A stretch of DNA of 42,200 bases, from NCBI GenBank assembly GCA_051652645.1, contig JBOFUP010000090.1:1-42200 (forward strand), written 5' to 3'. This document shows positions 9,516 to 18,615 of the stretch, piece by piece (the first letter of the stretch is position 1; each line of letters opens with the position of its first letter). The notes under the pieces were generated by a model. That model was not told where the DNA came from and made no database searches. It saw only the letters and a program-made list of their open reading frames with translations. The stretch is from UBA7332 sp051652645. Lineage in GTDB: Bacteria; Bacteroidota; Bacteroidia; Bacteroidales; UBA7332. The position numbers were made by a program, and so were the translations under genes.

Positions 9516-9566
9516 AGAGAACACCAATCAAGTGGGATTATTCATCCCACCTAATCGGTGTTCTCT
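9516..9566 (-). terminator. Hairpin between the GT2 gene and pyrC
   Basis: Arms AGAGAACACC...GTGGGAT and ATCCCAC...GGTGTTCTCT pair with a few internal mismatches around a 5-base loop. It lies just past the GT2 stop. The following T-run on the minus strand is interrupted, so it may be a terminator or an attenuating/processing hairpin ahead of pyrC. Confidence 0.7.
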
Positions 9567-9577
9567 TATGTAATTTA

Positions 9578-10336
9578 TCATTTACTTATTGTTTGCCCCT
9601 TTTGTGGATATTTCTTAAAGAAACTCCACCATTTCAACTTTAGTACCCCAAGAACAGCTTCTCCAAAGATAGAACCATTCATCTTAGATACTCCCAATAC
9701 TCTATTAATAAAAATAATAGGCACCTCAACTATCTTAAATCCACATTTGAAGGCAGTAAACTTCATCTCAATTTGGAATGCATACCCCTTGAAGCGGATC
9801 TTATCTAACTCAATAGTCTCAAGCACCTCACGTTTAAAACACTTGAAACCTGCTGTTGTATCTGCTATATTAAGGCCTGTGACTATTCTAACATATTTGG
9901 ATGCAAAGAAGGACATCAAAACCCTTCCCATTGGCCAGTTTACAACATTCACTCCTGTAATATATCTTGAACCAATAGCTACGTCAGCTCCATCGACAGC
10001 ACATGCGTTGTACAACTTAATTAGATCTTCTGGATTGTGTGAGAAGTCAGCATCCATTTCAAAGATAAAATCATACTTCTTCTCAATAGCCCATTTAAAA
10101 CCGCATATATAAGCAGTACCAAGACCCATCTTTCCACTTCTCTCAATCAGATTAAGACGAGAAGAGAACTCCTTCTGCATTGATTTAACTATCGAAGCAG
10201 TACCATCAGGGGAACCATCATCGATAACCAACACATCGAAAGAGTGAGGCAGGGCAAATACTGCACGAACAATACTCTCTATATTCTCTTTCTCGTTATA
10301 TGTAGGTATGACAACTACACTATCTGATTTTATCAT
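9578..10336 (-). CDS. GT2 glycosyltransferase, polyprenol-phosphate mannose synthase-like
   Basis: A 252-residue GT-A fold enzyme resembling dolichyl/polyprenyl-phosphate mannosyl or glucosyl transferases, which move a sugar from a nucleotide donor to a lipid phosphate at the inner face of the membrane. The nucleotide-binding start is VVVIPTYNEKENI (8-20), followed by LVIDDGSPDGT, and the metal-binding DAD motif is in FEMDADFSHNPED. The C-terminus is short and lacks the extra membrane domain of GtrB-like enzymes. Bacteroidales often carry such a gene beside pyrC. It has its own promoter consensus upstream and a hairpin downstream. The product could feed protein or surface-glycan glycosylation; the sugar cannot be told from sequence. 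Confidence 0.88.
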   Translation of the reverse strand: MIKSDSVVVIPTYNEKENIESIVRAVFALPHSFDVLVIDDGSPDGTASIVKSMQKEFSSRLNLIERSGKMGLGTAYICGFKWAIEKKYDFIFEMDADFSHNPEDLIKLYNACAVDGADVAIGSRYITGVNVVNWPMGRVLMSFFASKYVRIVTGLNIADTTAGFKCFKREVLETIELDKIRFKGYAFQIEMKFTAFKCGFKIVEVPIIFINRVLGVSKMNGSIFGEAVLGVLKLKWWSFFKKYPQKGQTISK

Positions 10337-10383
10337 ATCTTATAATCGGTTTAAACGAAATAATCAAAACTTATTTTAAGTAG

Positions 10384-10414
10384 CAAAGGTAAATATTTGT
10401 ATCATAAAGACAAG
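10384..10414 (-). promoter_or_regulatory. Promoter of the GT2 gene
   Basis: On the minus strand CTTG is followed after 19 bases by TACCTTTG, close to the Bacteroidota TTTG-N19-21-TAnnTTTG consensus. It lies in the short gap between the UPF0597 stop and the GT2 ATG, so the GT2 gene starts its own transcript. Confidence 0.6.
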
Positions 10415-10440
10415 CCTTTGAGAGGCAAATCACCAATATA

Positions 10441-11724
10441 TCACTTATTGACCATTATATCAAGTACCATCTGGTCTGTAACATTCATACCTTGTGATCC
10501 AATACGAGTCAAATTTCTTATTGATTGGTCAACATCCTCATCAATAATACCCTCAACAGAGGTAACACACTTGCTCTCCATTGCCAACATAGAGGAAAGT
10601 ACTGCTGTAGAAACACCACTAGCAAGCTTCAAGGCACAACTAGGCTTAGCTCCATCACAAATAACCCCCGTCAAGTTTGCAATCATATTCTTCACAGAGA
10701 AGCATATTTGATCATATCCTCCTCCCATTAGGTATGTTATACCACATCCCGAACCAGTAGAAGCAACTACACATCCACATAGAGCAGATAGACGACCAAG
10801 ACTTTGTTTAATATATATAACAGTCAAATGACTCATTATCAGAGCACGAGTCAACTCATCATCGTTTATGCCATTCTCTTCTGCATAAACAACAACAGGA
10901 AGTGTTGCAGTAATCCCTTGATTACCACTACCTGAATTACTCATAACTGGTATCATAGCACCTCCCATACGAGCATCACACGCTCCAGCCGTGTATGACA
11001 ATATCCTTGACAACATACTATCACCCAATAGAGGCTTTTTACTGGCAGATAGTAATGTACGACCTAAACTATGCCCCCAGTCACCTTTGAATGATTCTTC
11101 AGCACAAGCCTTATTCATTTTGGCTGTCTCAAGAATGAATTTAATATCTTCTATTGGAGCTGTAGTTGCAAAATCATAAACCTTACGCATAGATAGCTCA
11201 GGGGATTCCGTGTCAGACTCCTTCTGCTTAGCAGCTTTGGCACTCAAAAGCACCTCTCCATCATATTCGAGATAAGTAAATGTAGTATGTCCTCCACTAA
11301 TAATAGCAGAAGAGCTCTTATCTCCAGCCGAACAATTAACCTCTATATAAAGCTTCTCCTCAATACCCTCCTTCAAGGAAATTGAGATTCTCTTCTCTTG
11401 AATATATGCTTTCCCAAATTCAACAGACTCAAGATTGCAATCTCCTAGCACCTCAAGCTGTCGTTGAGATTTGCCAATTAAAGCCCCAAGTGCAACAGCA
11501 ATAGGCAAGCCAATCATACCTGTTCCGGGTATACCAACTCCCATTGCATTCTTCAATACGTTTGCACTTAGAAGTACTTCAATTTTCTCTGGTTTTTCAC
11601 CCAAAAGCTCAGCAGCTTTAGCTGTGGCCAATGATACTGCTATTGGCTCAGTACATCCTAGTGCTGGAATAACCTCACGCTTTATTAAAGCAATAATAGA
11701 CTCTCTCTCCGTTTTACTCATCAT
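10441..11724 (-). CDS. UPF0597 protein, L-cysteine desulfidase / serine dehydratase alpha-like
   Basis: A 427-residue protein of the UPF0597 (CyuA/YhaM) family, related to the iron-sulfur L-serine dehydratase alpha chain. Characterised relatives break down L-cysteine to pyruvate, ammonia and sulfide using a [4Fe-4S] cluster. The N-terminal IPALGCTEP motif and the C-terminal cysteines (in LCGCVV, GSGCGITY, GVICDGAKPSCALKLASG) are the expected cluster and active-site region. The glycine-rich MSNSGSGNQGITATLP block is a family hallmark. It lies 31 bases downstream of rsmE and is probably cotranscribed with it. Cysteine versus serine as substrate is not decided by sequence alone. The start could equally be the second Met. 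Confidence 0.85.
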   Translation of the reverse strand: MMSKTERESIIALIKREVIPALGCTEPIAVSLATAKAAELLGEKPEKIEVLLSANVLKNAMGVGIPGTGMIGLPIAVALGALIGKSQRQLEVLGDCNLESVEFGKAYIQEKRISISLKEGIEEKLYIEVNCSAGDKSSSAIISGGHTTFTYLEYDGEVLLSAKAAKQKESDTESPELSMRKVYDFATTAPIEDIKFILETAKMNKACAEESFKGDWGHSLGRTLLSASKKPLLGDSMLSRILSYTAGACDARMGGAMIPVMSNSGSGNQGITATLPVVVYAEENGINDDELTRALIMSHLTVIYIKQSLGRLSALCGCVVASTGSGCGITYLMGGGYDQICFSVKNMIANLTGVICDGAKPSCALKLASGVSTAVLSSMLAMESKCVTSVEGIIDEDVDQSIRNLTRIGSQGMNVTDQMVLDIMVNK

Positions 11725-11755
11725 AAGTGTAAAAATGTGATATTAGACTTTTAGA

Positions 11756-12457
11756 TTACCAATTCATTGCATGCATTGAGTGACAAGCCACTAATGCTGC
11801 CGTCTCTGTTCTAAGCCTAGAGTTCCCTAATGATATAGGATTGAAACCAGACTCAAGAGCTAGTTCAACCTCTGCCTCACTAAAATCCCCTTCTGGCCCA
11901 ATCAGTATTGTCGCAGATTCACCCTTTGTGTATGCCTGCTGTAGAAATACTCTTTCTTGATCCTTATAGCAGTGGGCAATAAATTTCTGCCCCTGATGTT
12001 CTATTTCAAGAAACTGTTTTATCTCAACCATTGGATTTAGAATTGGCAGCCTAGATTTAAGAGACTGCTTCATGGCAGAGACCATTATCTTACGAAGACG
12101 ATCCTCCTTTACCTCCTTGCGCTCAGAATATCTACAGCGAAGAAGTGATATCTCATCGACACCTATCTCAACAGCCTTCTCCAAAAACCACTCAATTCGA
12201 TCAATGCTTTTGGTCGGAGCCACTGCTATATGTATTTTAAATTGGCGATCTCTCACCTCATCAATGGTCTCGAGAATCTCTACGGATGTCCTCTTGTGGT
12301 GTGCTCTTGTGATAACTGATCTGTAAAAATGACCATTGCCATCTGTAACCATTATCTCCTCGCCCTCAACCATCCTCAAAACACGATTACAGTGCTGTGA
12401 CTCCTCTTCTGAGAGCTCTAAAGTTGACAATATTTCGGGTGTGTAGAAGATATTCAT
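11756..12457 (-). CDS. rsmE: 16S rRNA (uracil-1498-N3)-methyltransferase
   Basis: RsmE methylates N3 of U1498 in 16S rRNA in the assembled small subunit, using S-adenosylmethionine. The 233-residue protein has the N-terminal PUA-like part (SEEESQHCNRVLRM, GEEIMVTDGNG) and the C-terminal SPOUT knot with ILIGPEGDFSEAE and LGNSRLRTETAA, the AdoMet-binding trefoil motifs. Length is usual for the family. It sits between the nucleoside transporter and the UPF0597 gene on the same strand, 85 and 31 bases apart respectively, with a hairpin between it and the transporter. Confidence 0.94.
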   Translation of the reverse strand: MNIFYTPEILSTLELSEEESQHCNRVLRMVEGEEIMVTDGNGHFYRSVITRAHHKRTSVEILETIDEVRDRQFKIHIAVAPTKSIDRIEWFLEKAVEIGVDEISLLRCRYSERKEVKEDRLRKIMVSAMKQSLKSRLPILNPMVEIKQFLEIEHQGQKFIAHCYKDQERVFLQQAYTKGESATILIGPEGDFSEAEVELALESGFNPISLGNSRLRTETAALVACHSMHAMNW

Positions 12458-12483
12458 ATAAAACGATTTATTAATTACAGAAA

Positions 12484-12518
12484 CAGAGGCTAATCCATAA
12501 CAAGTGGACCAGCCTCTG
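12484..12518 (-). terminator. Terminator of the nucleoside transporter gene
   Basis: Eight-base arms (CAGAGGCT / AGCCTCTG) flank a 19-base loop beginning 24 bases past the stop codon. The T-tract after the stem on the minus strand is weak (TTTCTG). Confidence 0.65.
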
Positions 12519-12542
12519 CAAAAATAGAAATATTTTTTTTAA

Positions 12543-14054
12543 TTACCCTAGAATTGCTCCTACAATGGTAGCAGACATACAAGAAGATAGTGCTCCGGCA
12601 ACCATAGCTTGAACTCCAAACTTAGTAAGCCACTCCCTTTTATTAGGAGCAAGAGATCCAATACCTCCAATCTGAATACCAATAGAGCTAATATTAGCAA
12701 ATCCACAAAGGATAAAAGTTACCATAATAATTGACTTCTGCTCCAAAAAAGCTCCTGCATCCTTTAGAGACACGAAATCCGCATAGGCCACAAATTCATT
12801 GATAATCAACTTCTTACCCAACAAACCTGCAACCAAAGGCACATCTGCCGAACCTACACCCATAAGCCAAGCTAGCGGTGTGAATATCATTCCAAGAATA
12901 AACTCTAGATTGAATTGTGTGAACTGCCCGTTAGTAAAGTTTACTACAAACTCATTAAGTCCAGTAAAACGACCTATTACACCACCAAGGATATAATTTC
13001 CAAATGTTACAAACGCGATAAATGTCAAGAGCATTGCAGCTACGTTGACAGCAAGTTTAACTCCTTCTGTTGAGCCATTAGATATTGCATCTAGCAAGTT
13101 TGTACCCACAGACTCTGATGAAACAACGAGTCCATCATTGATAGGTTCTGTCTGAGGAACCAAAATCTTAGAGAATACGATAGCTGCCGGCGCAGCCATT
13201 ACAGATGCAGAAAGAAGATATTTAGCATACATTAGTCTCGCAACTGGATCTCCACCACCTAATAGACCTATATAAGCAGCAAGAACTCCACCAGCGATAG
13301 TTGCCATACCAGCAGTCATAACTAAGAATATCTCTGATTGATTCATCTCAGGCAGATATTTCTTACTCATCAATGGAGCCTCAGTCTGTCCTAAGAAGAT
13401 ATTAGCCGCAACTGTCAGACCCTCCGCTCCTGAAATAAATAGAAGTTTCTTTAATACCCAAGCTAAAACAAACACCACCTTCTGAATAATATTCAAGTAG
13501 TAAAGCAGAGAAGTCAATGCAGAGAAGAAGATCACTGTTGGTATAACTTGAAACAAGAATATGTAACCAGTCTTATCAAGATCTACAAGATCACCAAGAA
13601 GAAACACAGTACCCGCTTTAGTAAAGTCTAGAATCTTGACAAAAATCTTACCAAACATCTCAAAGAAGTCTCCTATAAAAGGAACGTAAAGGATACCAAT
13701 TGCCAAAAGAAGCTGAAGAGACAATCCTATACCCACCTGTTTCCAATTTATAGCTCTTCTATTTTTACTAAATGCAACAGCAATAAGTATCAGTGAGAGC
13801 ATCCCCATGAGACCTCTTAATATTGATTTAAAAGATATCCCTGCACCTTCCAATTTTGTGGTATGTGTTGCAACTGCCACTTCGTGTGGTTCGATAGGAA
13901 TTAACCCAACCTCAGGAGGTGCTACATACGATGAGTCTACAACTTGTGCGATAAGCGAATCAGTCGCTACCGACTCCGAAGCCATCAATCCAGATGCTAC
14001 AACCATAAATAGAAGTAACAAGGTAGGCTTAATCAATCTTTTGATTTGGTTCAT
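12543..14054 (-). CDS. Concentrative nucleoside transporter (CNT/NupC family)
   Basis: An inner-membrane transporter that imports nucleosides with sodium or protons. The 503-residue protein has an N-terminal hydrophobic segment (about residues 9-25), a periplasmic-looking linker to about 70, and then the CNT core. The core includes AVAFSKNRRAINWKQVGIG, the conserved ANIFLGQTEAPL and FTPLAWLMGV blocks, and the NEFVAYADF motif. The last part (ILCGFANISSIGIQIGG) is the C-terminal CNT domain. The N-terminal extension makes it longer than E. coli NupC (about 400 residues), as is common in Bacteroidetes. Which nucleosides it takes cannot be read from sequence. Confidence 0.9.
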   Translation of the reverse strand: MNQIKRLIKPTLLLLFMVVASGLMASESVATDSLIAQVVDSSYVAPPEVGLIPIEPHEVAVATHTTKLEGAGISFKSILRGLMGMLSLILIAVAFSKNRRAINWKQVGIGLSLQLLLAIGILYVPFIGDFFEMFGKIFVKILDFTKAGTVFLLGDLVDLDKTGYIFLFQVIPTVIFFSALTSLLYYLNIIQKVVFVLAWVLKKLLFISGAEGLTVAANIFLGQTEAPLMSKKYLPEMNQSEIFLVMTAGMATIAGGVLAAYIGLLGGGDPVARLMYAKYLLSASVMAAPAAIVFSKILVPQTEPINDGLVVSSESVGTNLLDAISNGSTEGVKLAVNVAAMLLTFIAFVTFGNYILGGVIGRFTGLNEFVVNFTNGQFTQFNLEFILGMIFTPLAWLMGVGSADVPLVAGLLGKKLIINEFVAYADFVSLKDAGAFLEQKSIIMVTFILCGFANISSIGIQIGGIGSLAPNKREWLTKFGVQAMVAGALSSCMSATIVGAILG

Positions 14055-14156
14055 ATATTAAGTGATAGTTTTATTGCCTAAGTTAGGTTTTCAATCTGCA
14101 AAACTAAAAAAAATAGTAACCTCATCCCTTAAAGTGGTCAAATTTATTTCCCATTA

Positions 14157-14188
14157 TTTATAGCAATAGCAGAAAATCAATACTTTTG
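14157..14188 (+). promoter_or_regulatory. Promoter of the RNA cytosine methyltransferase gene
   Basis: TTTA at 14157-14160 is followed after 20 bases by TACTTTTG at 14181-14188, near the Bacteroidota consensus. The ATG is 30 bases further on, so the untranslated leader is short. Confidence 0.6.
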
Positions 14189-14217
14189 TCTCTGTTAAAA
14201 AAACGAATTGACTAGAG

Positions 14218-15618
14218 ATGATAAACCTTCCTGCTGATTTTATTGCACTAACTAGCTCAATACTGAGTGAGAAAGAGCATACAGAATTTATCAACGCACT
14301 CTCCACAGAGGCACCAATTAGTATAAGAATAAATAGAACTAAGGCTACTCCATCAGAGTGTGGCATAAGAGAAGAATATGATAGAGTACCGTGGTCTGAG
14401 TCTGGATATTACCTACCCGAAAGACCAGCTTTTACGTTTGACCCTCTTCTTCACGCTGGGTGTTACTATGTACAGGAGGCATCTTCAATGTTTCTCGAGC
14501 AGGCTATAACTCAATATGTCAAAAGTCCTGTTGTTTACCTTGACCTCTGCGCTGCCCCAGGAGGAAAAACAACTCACGCTATATCTCTTCTGCCAAAGGG
14601 GAGCTTAGTTATAGGTAATGAAATAATGAGAAATAGGGCAAACATATTGGCTGAGAACTTGACTAAATGGGGGAATACCCATACGATAGTCACCAATAAC
14701 CCTTCTGAAGACTTCACCTCCCTCGCCAATACCTTTGACGTCATTTTGACAGATGTCCCATGCTCAGGGGAAGGGATGTTTAGAAAGGACCCAGTTGCCA
14801 TCGAAGAGTGGTCCCTATCGAACGTTGAGATGTGCACTACCCGTCAGAGGGATATTATCAGTAATATATGGCCTACATTAAAACCTGGTGGACTACTCAT
14901 TTATAGCACATGTACTTACAATAGCTCTGAAAATGAAGATAATATTGACTGGATTGTAAAAAATCTAGGTGCTGAGTCGCTAGAAATAGACACTACAAAT
15001 TTCCCTCAAGTAGTAAAAGCTCTTAAGAATAATAACCACTGCTATAGGTTTATGCCTCATCACACTACTGGAGAAGGCTTTTTCTTAGCACTACTAAGAA
15101 AACCCCAAGAAGAGGAGCTTGGTGATGGATTTGAGAGATCACGTCCTAGTAAAAAGAAGGATAAGAAACGCGAAGAAAGCATTAAAATACCGTCAGAGAT
15201 CTCAAACTGGATTATTGAGTCTGATAAGTACCAAATGAATGCTATCAACCAAACAATAAGCGCTATTCCTAAAGAGTACTTTGAGCTCTACAAAAGAGTA
15301 AAAGAGCAGCTGAGGATAGTTAAAGCTGGAATTGAGATGTGTGAGATAAAAGGTAAAGACCTTATCCCGGCTCACTCTTTAGCAATGAGTAACAAAATCA
15401 AAAGAGAGTATTTCAACGAAGTTGAACTAGAACGCGAGAGTGCTATACGCTTTTTGAGAAAAGAGGCTATAACCCTAGATGATGATCAGCCAAGAGGATA
15501 TATACTCGTAACTTACAAGTCAAAACCTCTAGGATGGGTAAAGAACATTGGCAATAGGGCCAACAACCTTTACCCCCAAGAATGGAGAATTAGGTCAGGG
15601 TATATACCTGAACAATAA
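14218..15618 (+). CDS. NOL1/NOP2/sun family RNA (cytosine-5)-methyltransferase, RsmF-like
   Basis: A 466-residue S-adenosylmethionine-dependent enzyme that methylates C5 of cytosine in rRNA or tRNA. AdoMet motif DLCAAPGGKT is at 109-118. The two catalytic cysteines are Cys182 in DVPCSGEGMFRKDP and Cys232 in YSTCTYNSSENEDN. The N-terminal PISIRINR segment is the usual RNA-contact part, and the C-terminal 170 residues (from about 300, after a lysine-rich linker KKKDKKREE) resemble the extra PUA-like tail of RsmF (YebU). The closest named relative is RsmF (C1407 of 16S rRNA), but the exact target base is inferred. It is the only plus-strand gene between the minus-strand blocks. Confidence 0.9.
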   Translation: MINLPADFIALTSSILSEKEHTEFINALSTEAPISIRINRTKATPSECGIREEYDRVPWSESGYYLPERPAFTFDPLLHAGCYYVQEASSMFLEQAITQYVKSPVVYLDLCAAPGGKTTHAISLLPKGSLVIGNEIMRNRANILAENLTKWGNTHTIVTNNPSEDFTSLANTFDVILTDVPCSGEGMFRKDPVAIEEWSLSNVEMCTTRQRDIISNIWPTLKPGGLLIYSTCTYNSSENEDNIDWIVKNLGAESLEIDTTNFPQVVKALKNNNHCYRFMPHHTTGEGFFLALLRKPQEEELGDGFERSRPSKKKDKKREESIKIPSEISNWIIESDKYQMNAINQTISAIPKEYFELYKRVKEQLRIVKAGIEMCEIKGKDLIPAHSLAMSNKIKREYFNEVELERESAIRFLRKEAITLDDDQPRGYILVTYKSKPLGWVKNIGNRANNLYPQEWRIRSGYIPEQ

Positions 15619-15661
15619 CTAAAAAAGCCGCACAAAAAGATTGTGCGGCTTTTTTAGTTAT
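15615..15661. terminator. Bidirectional terminator between convergent genes
   Basis: Perfect 21-base arms (ATAACTAAAAAAGCCGCACAA and its complement) flank a 5-base loop. The A-run on one side and T-run on the other serve both the plus-strand methyltransferase and the minus-strand polysaccharide operon, which end here. Confidence 0.95.
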
Positions 15662-15679
15662 CATACAAACTATATGATT

Positions 15680-17125
15680 CTAAAATCTCTTTTTTACAGA
15701 AACTGATGCTGCGATATTATCTCCAAGAAGATTACCCTTATCAAAAGCTACTGATGCAATAAAACTCATCTCTTTTAACTTCTTAGGAGTATATGAGACC
15801 TCTACTAGAGCTGATAAACTCTCCTTTACATCTATAAAAGGAATAAAAGGAGTACCCCATCCTCTTTGATATGTAAGGAGCACTCTATGTTCAAGTTCTG
15901 GTGAAATAAACCCATTAACTCCTGCATGCCAAGCTTTTACTCTATTATTTTTAAACTGTAGAAGCCCATCTTTATTAAAAGCCGGGGATGTTATCAATGG
16001 ATTACCCATGGCTTGCCCCCAATGTGACCAACCTACATACCAATAATTATTGTAGTAATTATCTGCACCAGGAGCATGATGATTCACGTGCGTATCTTCA
16101 GGCATATCGCTTGGGTACCAATGTAAAGGTCCACTCTGATTTGTAGACTGGAAATACTCTATTAGTGCTCCCGAAATTAATCTTGGCTCTGAGCAACTAT
16201 ATTGCAAAGTCCAAAGTCCATCTCCGCGATTTAGCATCCCCATAGAACTAGCATCATCAAAGATATTCTCCATCGTAAAGCTAAGACTATGTGTGTTATT
16301 TATCTTATGTATGAGTTTTATTTGCCAACCACCCACATAGTTACCCTCATAATAGGTTGATCCACCCTGAAGCGGAACAAAAGCTTTCAGATAATCCTTA
16401 AAGCCAATATCCCCCCCTTCGACTCTATGCACCTCTCCGTTCTTAAATTGAGTTCGTTTACCTCCAAATTCTGAATCCAACTCATAACCTGCCTCTACTC
16501 TCCATTTAGAGTCATCTCTCCCGAACTTAAAATATATCCCTTTATGGTGATAAGCAGCTCCAGTGGAGATAAAACCATGATTACGATTGACTATTTCCTC
16601 TTGATAGTTCTTATCAGTAAACCATCCATATGATACTTCCCCTTTTAACGAGAACCAATCAACAGATTTAAAAGGATGTACCCAATCGATAAACCCAGCT
16701 CTTAATTGTGGGATAGGCCTTGCGTTACCAGACCACGCAACCCCACCGGTACTCAATCTTTCATTATTCAGAACACCCACTCTCTCTTTGCTTCCTACAG
16801 ATATAAAAATGGATCTATACTTCGCCTCAAGAAATAGTTGCTGAACAATGAAATTAGAATTATGATTATACGCACCAACAAGATCGATGCCGTAGGAGTA
16901 ATCTATTCTTTTTGTTTTATCTAATGATTTTGATAGTCCAGCTCTTAGGTATGCACTATTTTCACTTATAGAGGCTAACCCATGACGATTAGATACCAGC
17001 CAAAAAGGGGAGCTATCTCCACCGCCGGCTGTGGCTGATGTTTCTAGTAATATGTCTGGACGGTGTTGTGCAGAGATAGTTACAGTACAAAGCGATAATA
17101 GAAGTACTATTTTATAAAATTTCAT
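15680..17125 (-). CDS. wzi: Capsule assembly Wzi-family outer membrane protein
   Basis: A 481-residue outer-membrane beta-barrel of the Wzi (capsule assembly) family, thought to anchor or organise exported polysaccharide at the cell surface. It starts with a signal peptide (MKFYKIVLLLSLCTVTISAQ), followed by the family's DILLETSATAGGGDSSPFWLVSNRHG opening. Alternating aromatic/polar strands run to the C-terminal phenylalanine (SVKKRF) typical of barrel proteins. It is the last gene of the polysaccharide operon, 12 bases after the small lipoprotein gene, and ends at the shared terminator. The operon position with Wza and Wzc homologues supports the role. Confidence 0.88.
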   Translation of the reverse strand: MKFYKIVLLLSLCTVTISAQHRPDILLETSATAGGGDSSPFWLVSNRHGLASISENSAYLRAGLSKSLDKTKRIDYSYGIDLVGAYNHNSNFIVQQLFLEAKYRSIFISVGSKERVGVLNNERLSTGGVAWSGNARPIPQLRAGFIDWVHPFKSVDWFSLKGEVSYGWFTDKNYQEEIVNRNHGFISTGAAYHHKGIYFKFGRDDSKWRVEAGYELDSEFGGKRTQFKNGEVHRVEGGDIGFKDYLKAFVPLQGGSTYYEGNYVGGWQIKLIHKINNTHSLSFTMENIFDDASSMGMLNRGDGLWTLQYSCSEPRLISGALIEYFQSTNQSGPLHWYPSDMPEDTHVNHHAPGADNYYNNYWYVGWSHWGQAMGNPLITSPAFNKDGLLQFKNNRVKAWHAGVNGFISPELEHRVLLTYQRGWGTPFIPFIDVKESLSALVEVSYTPKKLKEMSFIASVAFDKGNLLGDNIAASVSVKKRF

Positions 17126-17137
17126 TGGCTTACAGAA

Positions 17138-17533
17138 TTAGAATTTTCGAAATGTGTAGATTGTATCTACGTCAGAAAGAACTAATCTCTTATTAGTTAA
17201 CTCTTCTATCTGAAAGCGCATAATAGAACTATGCCACTCCATCATCCGAAGGTTATTATCCGTAGCGTAACGATCATCCTTAATATCTATAATCAAAGAA
17301 TCTCCAATCTGTGCAAATTCCCCAAATAACTCATGTCGACCGTAAGTTGTTGAATTAAGCTTCTGAAAGCAGAAAACATAATTATCGAAGTTGTAGAAAA
17401 TAGAATCCCTCTTGAGACTCTCAAAAGGTGTTTGCCTCTCTCTAAGCTGCCATCTACCACGTAGTTGAGAATCATATTCTTTACTACAAGAACTTAATAT
17501 TACTAATCCAATCAAAGAAAAAAACACCTTCAA
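17138..17533 (-). CDS. Small lipoprotein, lipocalin-like
   Basis: An exported lipoprotein of about 131 residues with signal sequence KVFFSLIGLVILSSCSKEYD: hydrophobic core, then lipobox LSSC. The mature part begins LRGRWQLRERQTPF and alternates short beta strands ending YTFRKF, resembling the lipocalin-like lipoproteins common in Bacteroidales; I do not recognise a specific function. The longest open frame reaches an ATG at 17587 inside the preceding glycosyltransferase, but that adds 18 residues (MGNCSTKNIRCLQICNLR) before the signal. I chose TTG at 17533, which overlaps the upstream TGA (TTGA) and puts the signal at the N-terminus. GTG at 17527 is the alternative. It sits just before wzi, so a role at the cell surface is plausible. 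Confidence 0.7.
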   Translation of the reverse strand: MKVFFSLIGLVILSSCSKEYDSQLRGRWQLRERQTPFESLKRDSIFYNFDNYVFCFQKLNSTTYGRHELFGEFAQIGDSLIIDIKDDRYATDNNLRMMEWHSSIMRFQIEELTNKRLVLSDVDTIYTFRKF

Positions 17534-18615
17534 TCTGAGATTACATATTTGTAAACATCTAATGTTTTTTGTGCTACAATTTCCCATTTATACTCATTAA
17601 TATTATAATCAAACTTATCAATTGAAGATGACAATTTATTATTCAAAGCCTCTTTTAAGCTTTCGATACTATTAACTAAAAATTTAGAATTTTCATTCAG
17701 AGTCACTATTTGTGTTGCAGGTATATCAGAAACAAGCACATCAATATTAAAAGACATTGCTTCGAGCAACACTAACGGAAATCCCTCATTCCTAGAACTT
17801 AATACAAAAAGACGTGTAGATGCATACAATGCATTCAAATAGGCAGAAGATACAACACCTGTGAAAATTATATTTTCATCTGCATTATCAATAAGCTGTT
17901 TTGCATAGTTTGAGTTATGATCAGCCCCACCTGCTATTACTAATTTAATATTTGACAACATAAGCTCTTTATAAGCGCGAATTAGAAGATCAAATCCCTT
18001 TTCTTCTGTTATACGCCCAACCGCAAGTATATAATTATTCTTACACAAGCCCCATTTTTCTAAAATATATCCATCACATTCTCTCGTACTAATAATTCCA
18101 TTAGGAATATAGGTTGATTTACACAAAACACTATTACGGAATTTATTCCTTTGGTATGGATTTACAAAAATTAGATAGTTGCTAAAAATAAGTGAAATTC
18201 TCTCACAGATTCGTAGAAAAAATTTTGAAAGGGTGCCCCATTTATTGTGCTCATAATTTGGGCTATGGTAGGTCATAACGACTTTAATTCCTCTTAATTT
18301 TAGTAAGGGTGAGAAAAAAGAAGGTCCAATATTATGAATATGTACAATATCCGGTTTATAAATCAAAGAGTGACACACAGCAATAAAGGAATGAAACAAG
18401 GCTTCAACCCCTTTAATTTTAACTGTTGGCAAGTCTAGCAGTTTGACTCCTTTATAATCTGATATTGATTTATTCTCCTTAGTAATAAACGGTTTTCTCC
18501 GATAAACCAATATATCATTCTTTTCAGCCAGAATAGGGTAGATATATTCGCAGTGTTTTTCAACACCACCCTGAATATCGGGAATACCTCTAGTTCCAAT
18601 TACATGTATCTTCAT
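17530..18615 (-). CDS. Glycosyltransferase family 4, polysaccharide operon (GT-d)
   Basis: A 361-residue GT-B retaining glycosyltransferase that adds a sugar to the lipid-linked polysaccharide unit on the cytoplasmic side. The N-terminus MKIHVIGTRGIPDIQGGVEKHCEYI matches the rhamnosyltransferase-like GT4 subgroup. The donor-binding half shows ILAVGRITEEKGFDLLIRAY and the E-x7-E motif in NEGFPLVLLEAM. I start at the Met at 18615, whose ATG overlaps the upstream stop as TAATG, a typical coupling arrangement; an ATG four codons earlier adds only MFRL. The sugar is unknown. Confidence 0.88.
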   Translation of the reverse strand: MKIHVIGTRGIPDIQGGVEKHCEYIYPILAEKNDILVYRRKPFITKENKSISDYKGVKLLDLPTVKIKGVEALFHSFIAVCHSLIYKPDIVHIHNIGPSFFSPLLKLRGIKVVMTYHSPNYEHNKWGTLSKFFLRICERISLIFSNYLIFVNPYQRNKFRNSVLCKSTYIPNGIISTRECDGYILEKWGLCKNNYILAVGRITEEKGFDLLIRAYKELMLSNIKLVIAGGADHNSNYAKQLIDNADENIIFTGVVSSAYLNALYASTRLFVLSSRNEGFPLVLLEAMSFNIDVLVSDIPATQIVTLNENSKFLVNSIESLKEALNNKLSSSIDKFDYNINEYKWEIVAQKTLDVYKYVISD

